Origin: Mycoplasma sp. CSL7491-lung
GTDB lineage: Bacteria; Bacillota_I; Bacilli_A; Mycoplasmatales; Metamycoplasmataceae
Direction of reading: 5' to 3'
DNA length: 64,000 bases
NCBI RefSeq assembly: GCF_018913965.1
Contig: NZ_JAHMHG010000001.1
Span: 186,001-250,000 of the forward strand
In this document: piece after piece, positions 1 to 9,828 of the stretch
Layout of the letters: each line of letters opens with the position of its first letter
Position numbering within the stretch: position 1 is the stretch's first letter
Position numbers and translations under genes: made by a program
Notes under the pieces: generated by a model
The model's database searches: none
What the model saw: only the letters and a program-made list of their open reading frames with translations
What the model was told of the DNA's origin: nothing

Positions 1-578
1 ATTGCTACTTCTTTAATTTCATAAAGCGATAGTGATTCTTGAAAATCAAAAATTTCAGAGTTATTTTCAATAAAATTTAGATTAACATCATTTATCTTAT
101 CAACTACTTTATCTGTTATTTTATTCATAATATTTACAACATCTAAACGTAAATTTAACGTATCTTCAATGTTCTATAATAAACATTCAGTTTCGAATAA
201 AATTGTATAAATATCAGGGTTATATCCGACCATAATTCCATCATAATATCCATATTGTAATTCCAACGAATTATCTTCTAATATTTTTGTGCCAACTCAT
301 GTATCATACCAATCATATAATTGTTCTTCATATTTTTTATCACCTTCAGTTTTAAAAAAATTATTTAAAATATCATTACCAACGTTTGAATTTAAAACAT
401 CAAATATAGTTCTAACTACTAATTTACCCAAATCGAAACCAATATCTTCATATTCTTTTACTAAATTGTCTATATCATACTCATTATAAACGTTTAAATC
501 CATTAAAATAAACTGTTTAGGAGTTTCTACTCCCCAATATTTTTGTTTTTTTCTATTACTAAAATTTAAAGCACTCAT
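1..578 (-). pseudogene. Mobile-element hypothetical protein, interrupted by in-frame TAG and cut by window edge
   Basis: Read leftwards from an ATG at 578, the frame is open to a TAG at 174-176 (134 codons with TGA as Trp). It then stays open in the same frame for all 57 remaining codons to base 1. There is no start codon with a ribosome binding site after the TAG, so this looks like one longer acidic protein interrupted by a nonsense codon (a Gln codon would need one C-to-T change). It is the last visible gene of a leftward operon with the mobilisation genes and follows the 580-861 frame by one base. I do not recognise the family. If the TAG is the true stop, the product is a 134-residue protein. 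Confidence 0.55.
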
Positions 579-579
579 T

Positions 580-901
580 TTACACCTTCTTTAAAATATC
601 TAAATAAATTTTATTTACTGAATCATTATTAGCTTCAATTTCAATATCTGCATTCTTTTTAAACTCATTATCGTTTAAATATTTATAATGAAATTTTCAA
701 AATCCATTTCTTTCTCTAATAATTCTTCTTTGTTCGTTTTTAATGTATTCACTAACATCAACTAAACTATCATCAATTTCTTTAATTTCTGTTTTTAATT
801 TTTCTCTTTGTTGTCTAGTTCAAGTTGTTAGTTCATTAATTATTTTTTTTACTTTCTTCATTTATTTCCGAAATATATTTCATCATATTAAATCTTTTCA
901 T
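580..901 (-). pseudogene. Small mobile-element protein with frameshift in an A8 tract
   Basis: A strong ribosome site (AAGGAG) precedes an ATG at 901, but that frame stops after 22 codons. The frame starting at the ATG at 861 runs 93 codons to the TAA at 580-582 and has no good ribosome site. The two frames join exactly if one A is removed from the run of eight (T8 at 843-850 on the plus strand), giving one protein of about 106 residues rich in Lys and Glu. So this is either a frameshift or a slippage-controlled gene. It belongs to the same leftward operon as the coupling protein. The family is not recognised. Confidence 0.5.
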
Positions 902-910
902 TTTTTCTCC

Positions 911-1219
911 TTAAATTTTTTGTTCTAAAACGTTGTCTAAAATATAATTTTTAAACTTATTTAAGTTCGTTTTATTATTATCTTCTTTATAAATTTCATA
1001 TAGTTTTAGAATTTCATCTATGTTTTCATAATTTGTTTCTTTTAAATAATTTATAACTCATTCAAAATCTTGGTCTTTTAAATGTCGTTTTATTTTATGT
1101 TCTCTTTGTTTTTCTTCTCTTTCTTCATTTTTAAGTTTTAATAACTCTTGCCTTTGTTTTCGTCTAATTTCAATCTCCATCTTTGCTTGTCGTTTTAATT
1201 CCTGTGCTTTTTTAGACAT
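911..1219 (-). CDS. Small charged coiled-coil protein of the mobile element
   Basis: A 102-residue protein starting at ATG 1219, inside the end of the coupling-protein gene (25-base overlap), and ending at TAA 911-913. About the first 55 residues are almost continuous Lys, Arg, Glu and Gln, as in a long charged helix or coiled coil. The second half is acidic and helical and contains one TGA Trp. The overlap implies translational coupling to the TraG-like gene. It might be an accessory transfer protein, but that is inferred only from position, and I recognise no domain. Confidence 0.6.
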
Positions 1220-3126
1220 TTCTTTTTTTCGTCCATTATTTTAATATCACCAACACCATATTTTTTTCTAAAATCTTCTAAATTAAATCTATACATTTTA
1301 TTAATTAGTTTAGTTTCATCTACTTTACCAACATAATTATCAGATTCAAAGTATTTATAAGTTAAGTTAGATTTAATTAAAATAGGAGCAAATCCTTCTA
1401 ATAAAACAATTATTTCATCAGGCGGTTTCTGGCTTAAGTCAGAAACACTTAAGAGCGTTTTTTCTTGATAACTCAAATTGCTTGAAGAACTCTTATCATT
1501 GATAGAATAAGAATATTTTTCTTTTTCTAAGGTTCCTAATTTATTAACAATATATTTTTTAATTTCTTCGTCAGAACTATTTAAAAAATAAATAAATTGT
1601 AAATTACCTAAAATGATTTCATCAACTTTATTATTATTCTTTGTGTTATATTTTTTTAATTGATTTTTATCTTGTAAGACAACACAAAATAAGATATTTC
1701 TTGACCTATTAATTGAAATTTTATTTTCAAATTCCGGGATTCTAGGTAAATTTCCAAACTCATCTAAAATGAATAATAACTTTCTTTCTAATCTTTCAAA
1801 TCCTTTTTCAACCAAATTCAATTTAGCTTTATTTATAGCACTTTCATACATTTCATTTATTAAATTAGAAACTAAATTATGTGTTGAAGGGTTTTGGTCT
1901 GGGTAATGAATGAAAATAACAAACTTTTCATTGCTATTAAAAATTTTCACTAAATCAAAGTCCACAGAATCAGAAGTTAAATTCTTAATAAATTCATTTT
2001 TAACGAAAAAACTTACGGCTAATTGAGCTGTTGATAACATTGAGCCGATTGTATTCATAGGACTTGAATTTATAGAAATAAAGATATCATAAACAGCTAA
2101 AAAGTCATCGTCTATATCTTTTTTAGAACTTATAATGTTATAAATTGGACTTCTAAAAAGTGCTTCTTTTTCTGCTCCACAAAAATTAATAGAGTTTAAA
2201 AACGAATTAATAGTTATAAAATTAAAATTTTCTCTTTCAATTAAATCAAAATGATATTTTAATAACATTAAAGTTTTTCCTATAATAACTAAAATATTTT
2301 TACCGCTTTCAGATCAAAATGAATCTCCGACACCATCTCATTTCAAGTTTTCAAATAATTCAATGTATTTTTTGTAAGCTAAATATAAATATCTTTTATT
2401 ATTTTTACTTTTACCTTCTTCAACCAAATCATAAATATAACTTAATGGATTTCATTTATAGCTATTTTCAGCATTTTCAAAATCAATTCAATAAAGATTA
2501 TAACCTTGTTCTTCTAATCTTTTACCTAAAAAAGTTTTTATCTCTTTTTTAGGGTCATTAATAACAAAATTAGGCCTATACTGTTCGTCTAAATTAATAT
2601 TAAATAAAATATTTGGTAATAAGACTCTTTGTGTTTTACCAGAACCTGTCCCACCAATCACTAAACTATTCCTGTCTAATAAATTATGTTTAATGTTTAA
2701 TCCTTTTCTTTTGTTTTTGATGAATTTTAATACTCAAGACGAAGAATCATTTAAATCAGTATTAATATACTTTTTATAATCTTTATTTACTTCATTTGTA
2801 TTTTCATTTAATAATCATTTCGAAGCATTCTTTTTTATTCTTAATTTCTTGTTAAAGAATTTACCTATTTCTTTATAAAATAGAAAAATAGAAAACGCTA
2901 ATATCGAAAATAACCAAAAACAAATAACTAAAAATATTATTTTAAAACTTTGATTCGAATATTTATTAAAATAACTAAAATCAATTATTTTTTTAACTGC
3001 TTCTAATTTATTTTTAGCTATATTTATAAAATAAAAACCCCAAAAATATAAGAAGAGAGTAATAATACTAAAAATAACTATCAAAATAATCTTGAGTGCT
3101 AAATTTAGTTTAAATTTAGTAATCAA
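1195..3126 (-). CDS. traG: TraG/VirD4-like type IV coupling protein
   Basis: A 643-residue membrane ATPase. Coupling proteins of this family link the relaxase-DNA complex to a type IV secretion channel and pump DNA out. Two hydrophobic segments lie within about residues 8-35 and 58-82, followed by a cytoplasmic ATPase. Walker A is GGTGSGKT near residues 157-164, and Walker B is FILDEFGN near 450, as in the TraG/TraD/VirD4 family. The frame holds together only with TGA as Trp. The start overlaps the end of the relaxase gene by 11 bases and the end overlaps the next small gene by 25, so these form one operon. No channel ATPase (VirB4/TraE) is visible, but the element continues beyond the left edge. 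Confidence 0.85.
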
Positions 3127-4351
3127 TACTTTTTACTTTCTCGTATTCTTTAACGTTCTGTGCTTCAAATAAAGCATAAGCCAGCCGTTTAATTTTTTTA
3201 GTATCTTTTGAAGCAATGTTTTTTATTTTTTTATTTTCATAACGATAAAATGCATCAAGACTAGTTTTGTATTTTTCGCTCAAACTATTATTGCTATACT
3301 TTTTATCTTCTTTAAAAAATACAACTTGCTTTAAAATTTCATTTAATATTTTTCGTTCAAATTCTTTTTCTTCTTTTTTTAATTTATAAATAAAAACAGT
3401 TTTTAATGCTTTGTCCTTAATATCTAAATTCATATATTGCTCATAAGTTTTATAAAACTCTGTATAAACTTTTTTAAATTCTTTATTTTGTTCTAGTAAT
3501 TTATCTCTAAGTTCTAAAACAACTTTTTTTGATTCGGTAGATAATCTTGAATATCAAATATTTTTAGATTCGTTATATTCCTTTTTCAAAATTTGAATTT
3601 TATCTTTTTCAAGACTTTCAATATCTAAAAATTCTTTTTTGAATTTAAGTTTTAAATTTCTAATTTCATTAAGTTCATCATAAATATTTTTATCATTTTT
3701 CGTTCTTCCGTATTCATTCAAAATGCTCGTTTTTAATTCACTAAATTTTCGTTCAAAAATATTTTTAGATATACCAAAATTTTTTCTCTCTAAATTTCTT
3801 TTATTTTCTATCTCAGTAAAAGCAAGGTGAATATGTGGATTATCTGTATTACCGTGAATAGCATAATAAACTTCTAAATTATTTCTATCAAAATTTAGAC
3901 CATCAGATTCTAATCATTTAAACAACTGGTTTTCAACAAGATTTTTTCATTTTTCATTTCCAACAAAAATATTGTTTAACATAGCATCATTTGTTGAAAT
4001 CACCATTTCATAAAAAACGTTATTTTTTGTTTGCATTTCTTTACTTAATTTATTAATATCTATATTCTCTTTATAAACTCCACCAATAAAACCGCATAAA
4101 CCGCTTTTTGATGTATTTATGTTTTTCTTTAAATAAGATTTATATACTTTTAAAACATCTTCTTTGTTGTTTAAATTATTTATATTTTCAAATAAATTAA
4201 ATTCACTCATTTCAACAGCTTTTTGCGCCTTTGTATAATACCTAATAAATTCTCCATCACCAACTCAACTTTTATAGTCGTGTTTATTACCTAATTTTGT
4301 AATATAACCAGACTTCTTACTAATAAAATTAAATTGTATAAAATGATCCAT
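3116..4351 (-). CDS. Relaxase / mobilisation protein, HUH type
   Basis: A 411-residue protein beginning at ATG 4351 behind AAAGG. Near residues 164-176 it carries HGNTDNPHIHLAF, the two-histidine metal-binding motif of HUH relaxases and mobilisation proteins, which nick plasmid or integrative-element DNA at oriT and stay attached through a tyrosine. Several Tyr residues near the N-terminus are possible nucleophiles, but I cannot choose one. The second half is Lys/Glu-rich and helical. The 11-base overlap with the coupling-protein gene fits a relaxase-coupling protein pair. Mycoplasma ICEs are usually described with a DDE recombinase, so an HUH relaxase here is noteworthy. The exact Mob class is not assigned. 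Confidence 0.75.
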
Positions 4352-4452
4352 TTTCAACCTTTCATATTATTAATCTAAATTAATAATGAGTAATATTTTT
4401 TACCCCAAAATTTTTAAAAATCAAATATATCTAAAAAATTCAATAGCAAAAC

Positions 4453-4599
4453 AGCAATTTTAAAATTGCAGAACTATGTAAAAACAATCTGAAGCACTCA
4501 CAACCTAACCCCTAAAACCTTTTAAAATTTAGATTTAAATTCTCTAAAAATAAAAAACTTAAATCTAAATTCTAATTTTAAGGTTTCAAGGGTTAGGTT
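4453..4599. promoter_or_regulatory. Two palindromes upstream of the relaxase: candidate oriT
   Basis: The 258 bases between the relaxase start (4351) and the end of the next gene upstream (4609) hold two inverted repeats. One is a perfect 16-base palindrome at 4453-4468 (GCAATTTTAAAATTGC). The other is an imperfect hairpin with arms of about 37 bases spanning 4502-4599, whose outermost ten bases on each side are AACCTAACCC and GGGTTAGGTT. HUH relaxases usually nick beside such repeats next to their own gene, so oriT is the natural guess. The big hairpin is followed by seven T on the plus strand, so a terminator is the alternative. Confidence 0.5.
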
Positions 4600-4608
4600 T
4601 TTTTAGTT

Positions 4609-5136
4609 TTACCTATAAATTCTGTTTGTTGAAAAACCAATATCAGGCTTTCAACATTTTTTAACAAAGAATAATTCAGAATAATTTTTATTATCAAAGA
4701 ATTTTAAAAATAATTCAATAGTATTTTTTAAACACTTTCTACTTTTATTAAAAACTTTAAAAATAGCATTATTCAAAACCTTAACAGAACATAAATCTTT
4801 AAATTTACCAAAACTAATATAAAAATTATTTCTTAAATATTTTTTATATTTTGAAAATAAAATTCTATCAGAATCTATATTCATTTTTTTTGCGTTATTT
4901 CTAGCTCAGCTATATTTTTTATAAATTTAATATTTTTCAATTCCAAAAATAACAACAAAAATTAAATCAAAATGTTTTACAGAATAATTTCAACTTTTAC
5001 TAAAATTTAAATTTTGTTTCTTCAAATAAAAGTTTTTATTTTTATAATCAATAACTTTTTCAAGTTTTAAATTTTTCAAACTTTTTTCTAAACTATTAAA
5101 ATTAATTCCAAAATCATTAACTAAAATATTAATCAT
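4609..5136 (-). pseudogene. Mobile-element protein interrupted by in-frame TAA
   Basis: From ATG 5136 the frame runs 69 codons to a TAA at 4927-4929, then continues in the same frame without another stop to the TAA at 4609-4611, 176 codons in all. The downstream part has an internal ATG at 4884 but no clear ribosome site, so a single gene with a nonsense codon is more likely than two genes. The protein is basic and rich in Lys, Asn and Phe. The start overlaps the preceding gene (5121-5405) by 16 bases. A replication or DNA-binding role would suit the position before a relaxase, but I see no recognisable motif. Confidence 0.5.
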
Positions 5137-5405
5137 TTCTTTTTTTTAATTTTTTTAGTTTTAGTCGAATTAATCATTTTTTTAATTAACACAAAAACTA
5201 ATAAATCTAAATTTTTAATTTTTGAATGAACTAAAATAAATAACTTTACATCTTTTGATAAAAAACTTACTATTTTATTTCAGTTATATTTTTTGTATTC
5301 GAAGTTTATAAAGTGTTCAACAATTAAATCTTTTATTCTATCTAACTCAAAATCATTAAATGTTTTTTCATTATCTTCAATTATTCTATTTGCTCAAACA
5401 CTCAC
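5121..5405 (-). CDS. Small mobile-element protein, GTG start
   Basis: A 94-residue protein starting with GTG at 5405 directly behind AAAGGAG, with no in-frame ATG nearby, and ending at TAG 5121-5123. It has an acidic N-terminal half, a hydrophobic stretch around residues 55-80, and a very basic Lys-rich C-terminus. Two TGA codons are read as Trp. It is the first gene of the leftward mobilisation operon and overlaps the next gene. A hairpin with a T run (5435-5460) lies in its leader. The function is unknown. Confidence 0.6.
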
Positions 5406-5434
5406 AAAAAAACTCCTTTCATTTTTAAATTAAA

Positions 5435-5460
5435 AAATACACTCGAGCTTGAGTGTATTT
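5435..5460 (-). terminator. Leader hairpin plus T-run ahead of the mobilisation operon (attenuator-like)
   Basis: Ten-base perfect arms (AAATACACTC and GAGTGTATTT) around a six-base loop. On the minus strand they are followed by a run of T and then, about 20 bases on, the AAAGGAG and GTG of the first operon gene. No minus-strand gene lies upstream, so a plain terminator would have nothing to end. A transcription attenuator or operator for the operon is plausible. Confidence 0.5.
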
Positions 5461-5737
5461 GCTACATATCTAATTTCAACGGGAACCAATTTATCCTCAT
5501 ATGAATAAAAAATAATATGATTTTTGTGTCAAATTTTATTGGCCTAACTTACTTTTATTTTCTAACTCTCTTTTTTAATTCATAATTTACATATTTTTGT
5601 TTTTTAATTACTTTAAAAAAACTTTTATCCAAATACCATAAAGTATTTAAAAGATCTATAATTTTGTTTAATATTTTTTTGAATATAGTAACTTTTATAG
5701 TTTATATACTTTTATAAGATATGATATAATTTATAAT

Positions 5738-6205
5738 ATGAAAAATAATGATAACATATGAATTAATGAATACGAAGTAGATGTAATTGAATCAGATAAA
5801 GACAATACATCTTATTGACTATATAACATAAATAGAGTAAGGTGATTTTGGAAACTGAGCTTAGCAAATATATTCTTTTGTGGGCTACTTGTTACCTTAG
5901 GTATTGTTTTATTCTTCACATGATTTATAAACGGAATATTAATAACACGTCAAATTTATGAAAAAATTTTTAATTATGCAGAACATTATGTAATATGAAT
6001 AATACTATCTTTAATTATTATAACAACAATATTTCGAACATTATTAGTTAGAAAAATACCATTATTATTAGAAGATGTAGAATCATTAGTGTTTTGCACG
6101 ATTATAATTATATTTTTGCCTTTATTTGAATTGTCTATTTGAGCGGCAGGAAAAGAAAGTGAATATAAAAGATTAAAACATTTAGAAAAAATAAGTAAAA
6201 TCTAA
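5738..6205 (+). CDS. Hypothetical membrane protein
   Basis: A 155-residue protein from ATG 5738 to TAA 6205. It needs several TGA codons as Trp, although one TGG is also present. A short acidic N-terminus precedes about three hydrophobic segments (roughly residues 40-62, 81-100 and 113-135), and the tail is charged (KRLKHLEKISK). There is a TATAAT-like box about ten bases before the ATG and no Shine-Dalgarno, so the start is approximate. It is divergent from the mobilisation operon and may belong to the element or be the first chromosomal gene beside it. No family is recognised. Confidence 0.6.
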
Positions 6206-6370
6206 AAAATAATATTCTGAGTAACTAAATTGAGTTGTAAAATTTAATACAAAATGTATATTAGTGCTAAATTGTAATTGCAAGTGTAGCACTTTTATGC
6301 TTGGTATTTAATTTTAGAAAACCATTTACATGTTAATTAATTCTGTTTTTGGTTTCTTTAGCGAGGTAAA

Positions 6371-6424
6371 TTAGGCTAGAAAAATAACGCTCCAAAATAA
6401 AGGTGTGTTATTTTTCTAGCCTAA
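6371..6424. terminator. Perfect 18-bp inverted repeat
   Basis: TTAGGCTAGAAAAATAAC is repeated as its exact reverse complement, with an 18-base spacer. It lies about 165 bases past the end of the membrane protein gene. It could be a bidirectional terminator, although the spacer is long and no clean T run follows. A miniature mobile sequence with terminal inverted repeats is the alternative. Confidence 0.45.
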
Positions 6425-7012
6425 CTTACAAAAATAAAAAGTTTAATTTTATTGATTTAAAAACTGAATATACAAATTTGGAAGAAATTTAATTTGAACC
6501 ATTGATTTGAACTCAAACACTAAATTATCATTGAATTTAAAAAAAGCGTTTTTTAAGGTGTTCTAAATGGTTAAATGTAAAAATAAAACTTTTCAGTATA
6601 ATACGATTTTAAAAGTGTTTTAAGGGATATTTTAAATTACATCAAATAATTATGGTTGGTTTTTTAGATTATTATCTATTTTTAACAACAAAGACTCTTA
6701 ATTTTAACTTGTTAAAATCACGCGTATATACGCAGACGCGTCAAGATATAAAGATAAATTAAATTATAAATTTAATTGCTTCGTTCGCCCATAATAGGTA
6801 TTTAACAATCTAGGAAATTCGAATGCTTCAAATAAAAAATAATATTTTAAAAGAAAGGGTTCAGTAGCGTTCAGAGAATAGGCTTTAATAGTATTTGAGG
6901 TTTCAACAAATATTGAAGACCGACTAATGATCCCCCTAATGATGGTAACCAATTAAAAAAGTTCAACGCTTAATTGAACTCGTAAAAAACTTTATACTAT
7001 TTATTTAGATGA

Positions 7013-7034
7013 GGGTCATTCTAAGGAATGACCC
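7013..7034. terminator. Strong hairpin (GGGTCATTC / GAATGACCC)
   Basis: Nine-base perfect arms with a four-base loop. It is GC-rich for this genome and lies about 190 bases before the SRP RNA. No U run of useful length follows on either side, so termination is possible but not certain. It may be the 3' end of an unrecognised RNA. Confidence 0.4.
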
Positions 7035-7217
7035 AAATAATTTATTAAATTAAATATTTATTTGAGTGATTGAAAACAAAATAGGTTTAAACGTATTTTT
7101 TCACAATTACATATTTATTTTAACGAGATCAACTTACTTTGATTTCAGGGGCTCTATAAAAAACCAATTTTATTTAAATAGTTTTAAAACTTTTTATTTC
7201 ATTTTAATAATTGATGA

Positions 7218-7223
7218 TATAAT
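7218..7223 (+). promoter_or_regulatory. Probable -10 box of the SRP RNA
   Basis: TATAAT preceded by TTGATGA-rich sequence lies about seven bases before the first base of the SRP RNA. This is the spacing expected for a sigma-70 type start. Confidence 0.55.
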
Positions 7224-7228
7224 ATTAG

Positions 7229-7308
7229 AGCCATCTAAACAATAACCCACTAACTTGGTCAGGACAGAAATGTAGCAGCCATATGAGGAAGTGTTGTGTT
7301 AGTTGGTC
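7229..7308 (+). ncRNA. ffs: Signal recognition particle RNA (4.5S/scRNA)
   Basis: The apical domain shows GGTCAGGACAGAAATGTAGCAGCC-like sequence: the conserved GGTCAGG on one side, AGCAGCC on the other and a GNAR-like tetraloop region between. The flanks pair to form the long stem (CTAAC...GTTAG region), and seven T follow at 7309-7315 as a terminator. The RNA binds the Ffh protein and directs membrane and secreted proteins to the translocon. It is about 80 nt, the size usual for mollicutes. The ends are approximate. Confidence 0.88.
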
Positions 7309-7328
7309 TTTTTTTACGGAGAGGTTTT

Positions 7329-7811
7329 ATGGATGTTATTTTTGAAATTGAAAAAAATAAGAAATTTAAATTAAGAGTAGGAGCTATTTTAATACACAAA
7401 AATAAGTTATTGATTGCTTACGATGCAGAAAATAATTATTATCAATATTTACCCGGTGGAAAAGTAGGTTTTGGCGAAAGCTTCGAAGAGTGTATTAAAC
7501 GTGAATTAAAAGAGGAGTTAAATTTAAATGTTAATTCCTTACAAGAATTTTGCTTATACCAAGGTTTTTTCTTCAATAAATATGTAAAAAAAGATTTTCA
7601 TGAGGTTTCTATGTATTATCTAGTTGAATCTAATATAGAACCTTGATTTGAACAAGATGATGTTGTGTTTTATGAGGGTGATAGAAAATTAACATTTAAG
7701 TGAGTAAAGATTGAAAACCTAAATCAATACAACGTTTTACCTAAAAAAATTGTTGATAAAATAAAAAAAGGTGATTTTCGGTTTGATTTAATTTTAGAAA
7801 ATAATTATTAA
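7329..7811 (+). CDS. NUDIX hydrolase
   Basis: A 160-residue protein. ATG 7329 is chosen because GGAGAGG lies just upstream. An earlier in-frame ATG lies inside the SRP RNA and would be wrong. The NUDIX box begins at GGKVGFGE near residue 46 and contains RELKEEL, matching the G-x5-E-x7-RE-x2-EE pattern that binds Mg2+. Enzymes of this family hydrolyse nucleoside diphosphates linked to other groups, for example oxidised nucleotides or sugar nucleotides, and the substrate cannot be told here. It follows the SRP RNA terminator closely and probably depends on read-through or a nearby promoter. Confidence 0.85.
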
Positions 7812-7857
7812 AAAATATTTTACTTTTAATGATAAATATGGTAGAATATTATTACGT

Positions 7858-7934
7858 GGTCGCGTAGCTCAGCAGGACAGAGCACGAGCCTTCTAAGCTT
7901 GTGGTCAGAGGTTCGAATCCTCTCGTGATCGCCA
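7858..7934 (+). tRNA. tRNA-Arg (anticodon TCT)
   Basis: A complete cloverleaf: acceptor GGTCGCG pairs with CGTGATC, D stem GCTC/GAGC, anticodon stem CGAGC/GCTTG with loop CTTCTAA giving TCT, and T arm AGAGG-TTCGAAT-CCTCT. CCA is encoded and a T run follows. It reads AGA and AGG, the main arginine codons in this AT-rich genome. A TAGAAT box lies a short distance upstream. Confidence 0.95.
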
Positions 7935-8029
7935 TTTTTTTATACCTTTTTTTGCGTTTTTTTCAATATTAATTTATAATTTTAATCATTATTAAGATTA
8001 AAAAGTACATTTACTTAAAAGGAGTTAAA

Positions 8030-9817
8030 ATGGTTAAAATGTTTAAAATATTACCTAGAAAAATAAAAATTGAGATGTTATTTTCTTTTATATTGATATT
8101 TTTGAATGTTGTAACAATGATGTTTGTTCCTATTTTAATATCACAAATATTACCCTTACTAATAGGGCAATCTGAAATTTATAGTGTTATAGTTTTTAAA
8201 CATCCGATCTATACCTCTACTGATTACAAGTCAACGTTAACTTTTCTAATTTCTACAATTATTTCGTTAATATTTGCGTCTACATTTATTACTTTAATGT
8301 CTACATATACTTTGGTTTGAGCGGGAGAAAAAGCTTCTAATTTTTACAGAGATTCATTGTATAAAAAATTTCAAACTTTAAGTTTAAAAGATATTTCCGA
8401 TATTACAATAGCTAGTTTGATTACAAGAATAAATGATGATGTAGCGATGTTCTGAGATTTTTTAGTTGGTGCAATAAGCATTTTGATTAAAGCTCCAATG
8501 TTTGTTATTATTGGTTTGGTATTTGCATTTACAACAGATTTACAATTAACATGATCTATATTAGCAGTAGTGCCTATATTACTTTTCTTTACATTTTTTA
8601 TTTTCTTTAAAGTTGTTCCGATTATTAGAACCGGAAGAAAAAGACTAGACAATATAACTAATGCTGTTAGTGAAAATATTTTAGGTGCAAAATTAATTCG
8701 TGATTATAATTTACAGGAACAACAGTTAAATAAGTTCAAAAAAACAAACAATGAATGATTAACTAATATTAGAAAAGTTATGAAGTTTTTTACCTTAGGG
8801 CAACCGTTTTTCTTCTTTGTTGTTAATTTTGTTATTTTCTTAATATTTCTTACTTCGTTTTTTATTTTACAAAATAATCCAAACACAGATATTAAACAAT
8901 TAATTGCCAAAATTAATACTTTTATAGAATTTGAATTCATGATTGCGCTAGGTTTAACAATGTTTAGTCAATTTTTTGGCGCATTTTTTAGAGCTAAAGT
9001 ATCTTCTGGAAGAGTCATGCAAATTTTAAACTATAAGAGCGAAAAAATAAACGTATTAGATGGTATAAAACTAGAAGATAAACCTAATTATTCTCTAGAA
9101 TTTAAAAATGTATCTTTTAAGTATTTTGAAGAATCAAAAGGTTGAGATTTAAAAAATGTTAGTTTTAAAATTGAAGAAGGAAAAACTTTAGGAATAATTG
9201 GGCCCACCGGATCAGGCAAGAGTACAATTGCTAATTTAATTGTTAATAATATGGAGTACTCCAACGGAAATATATTAATCGATGAAAAAGAATTGAAAGA
9301 AATTAACACTAATGATCTAAAAAAGAATGTAGGTATTGTTTATCAAAATGCTTTATTGTTTTCTGGAACAATCGAATCTAATATTAGATTTTCTAAAGAA
9401 GATGCTACGGATGGTGAGATTGATTATGCTTTAGAATTTTCTTGCTCTAAAGACTTTGTAAATTCTTTTGAAAAGCAATTACAACATGAAGTTTCACAAC
9501 AAGGTAAAAATTTATCTGGAGGTCAAAAACAGAGATTATCTATTGCAAGAACATTATTAATTAAACCTAAAATTTTAGTTTTAGATGATTCTACAAGCGC
9601 TTTAGATAATTTAACAACAAAAACATTAATTAATAATATTTCTAGAAAAAATAGTTCAACAAATGTAATTATTTCACAAAAAATAACATCTATAAAAAAC
9701 GCCGATAAAATTATAGTGATGGATAAGGGTGAAATAGTTGCGGAAGGTACACACAAATATTTAGTACAAAATTGTGAATGATATAGAGAAATAAGTCAAA
9801 ATCAATTAGAACAATAG
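8030..9817 (+). CDS. ABC exporter half-transporter, subunit with degenerate catalytic residues
   Basis: A 595-residue protein with an N-terminal six-helix exporter membrane domain (residues 1 to about 325) fused to an ATPase domain. AAGGAG precedes ATG 8030. Walker A is GPTGSGKST and the signature is LSGGQ, both standard. Walker B reads LVLDDSTSALD, with Asp where the catalytic Glu should be, and the H-loop reads ISQKIT, with Gln in place of His. This is the pattern of the non-hydrolysing site in heterodimeric exporters such as LmrCD, BmrCD and TM287/288. The partner is encoded 11 bases downstream. The substrate is unknown; drugs or lipids are typical of the family. Confidence 0.87.
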
Positions 9818-9828
9818 AAAGAGTCATA

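Larger units (their letters stand above)
6206..7216. other. Gene-free stretch with hairpins, possible element boundary
   Basis: About 1 kb with no convincing gene on either strand. It contains the perfect hairpin at 6371-6424, a CG-rich palindromic spot at 6719-6743 (GCGTATATACGC and GACGCGTC) that is unusual in this AT-rich DNA, a small hairpin at 6961-6979 (GTTCAA/TTGAAC), and a strong one at 7013-7034. The stretch lies between the mobile-element genes and core genes, so it may include an element end or an unrecognised RNA. Confidence 0.5.

Noticed and set aside
6764-6952. A 62-residue minus-strand frame starting MVTIIRGII
   Set aside because: No ribosome site, no recognised family and other frames equally open nearby; it falls in a stretch with structured DNA and is more likely chance.
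6650-7050. Possible tmRNA or RNase P RNA in the structured gene-free stretch
   Set aside because: None of the conserved core sequences of either RNA could be found on either strand.
7296-7328. Earlier NUDIX start within the SRP RNA
   Set aside because: The start would lie inside the structured RNA and has no ribosome site; ATG 7329 directly follows GGAGAGG.
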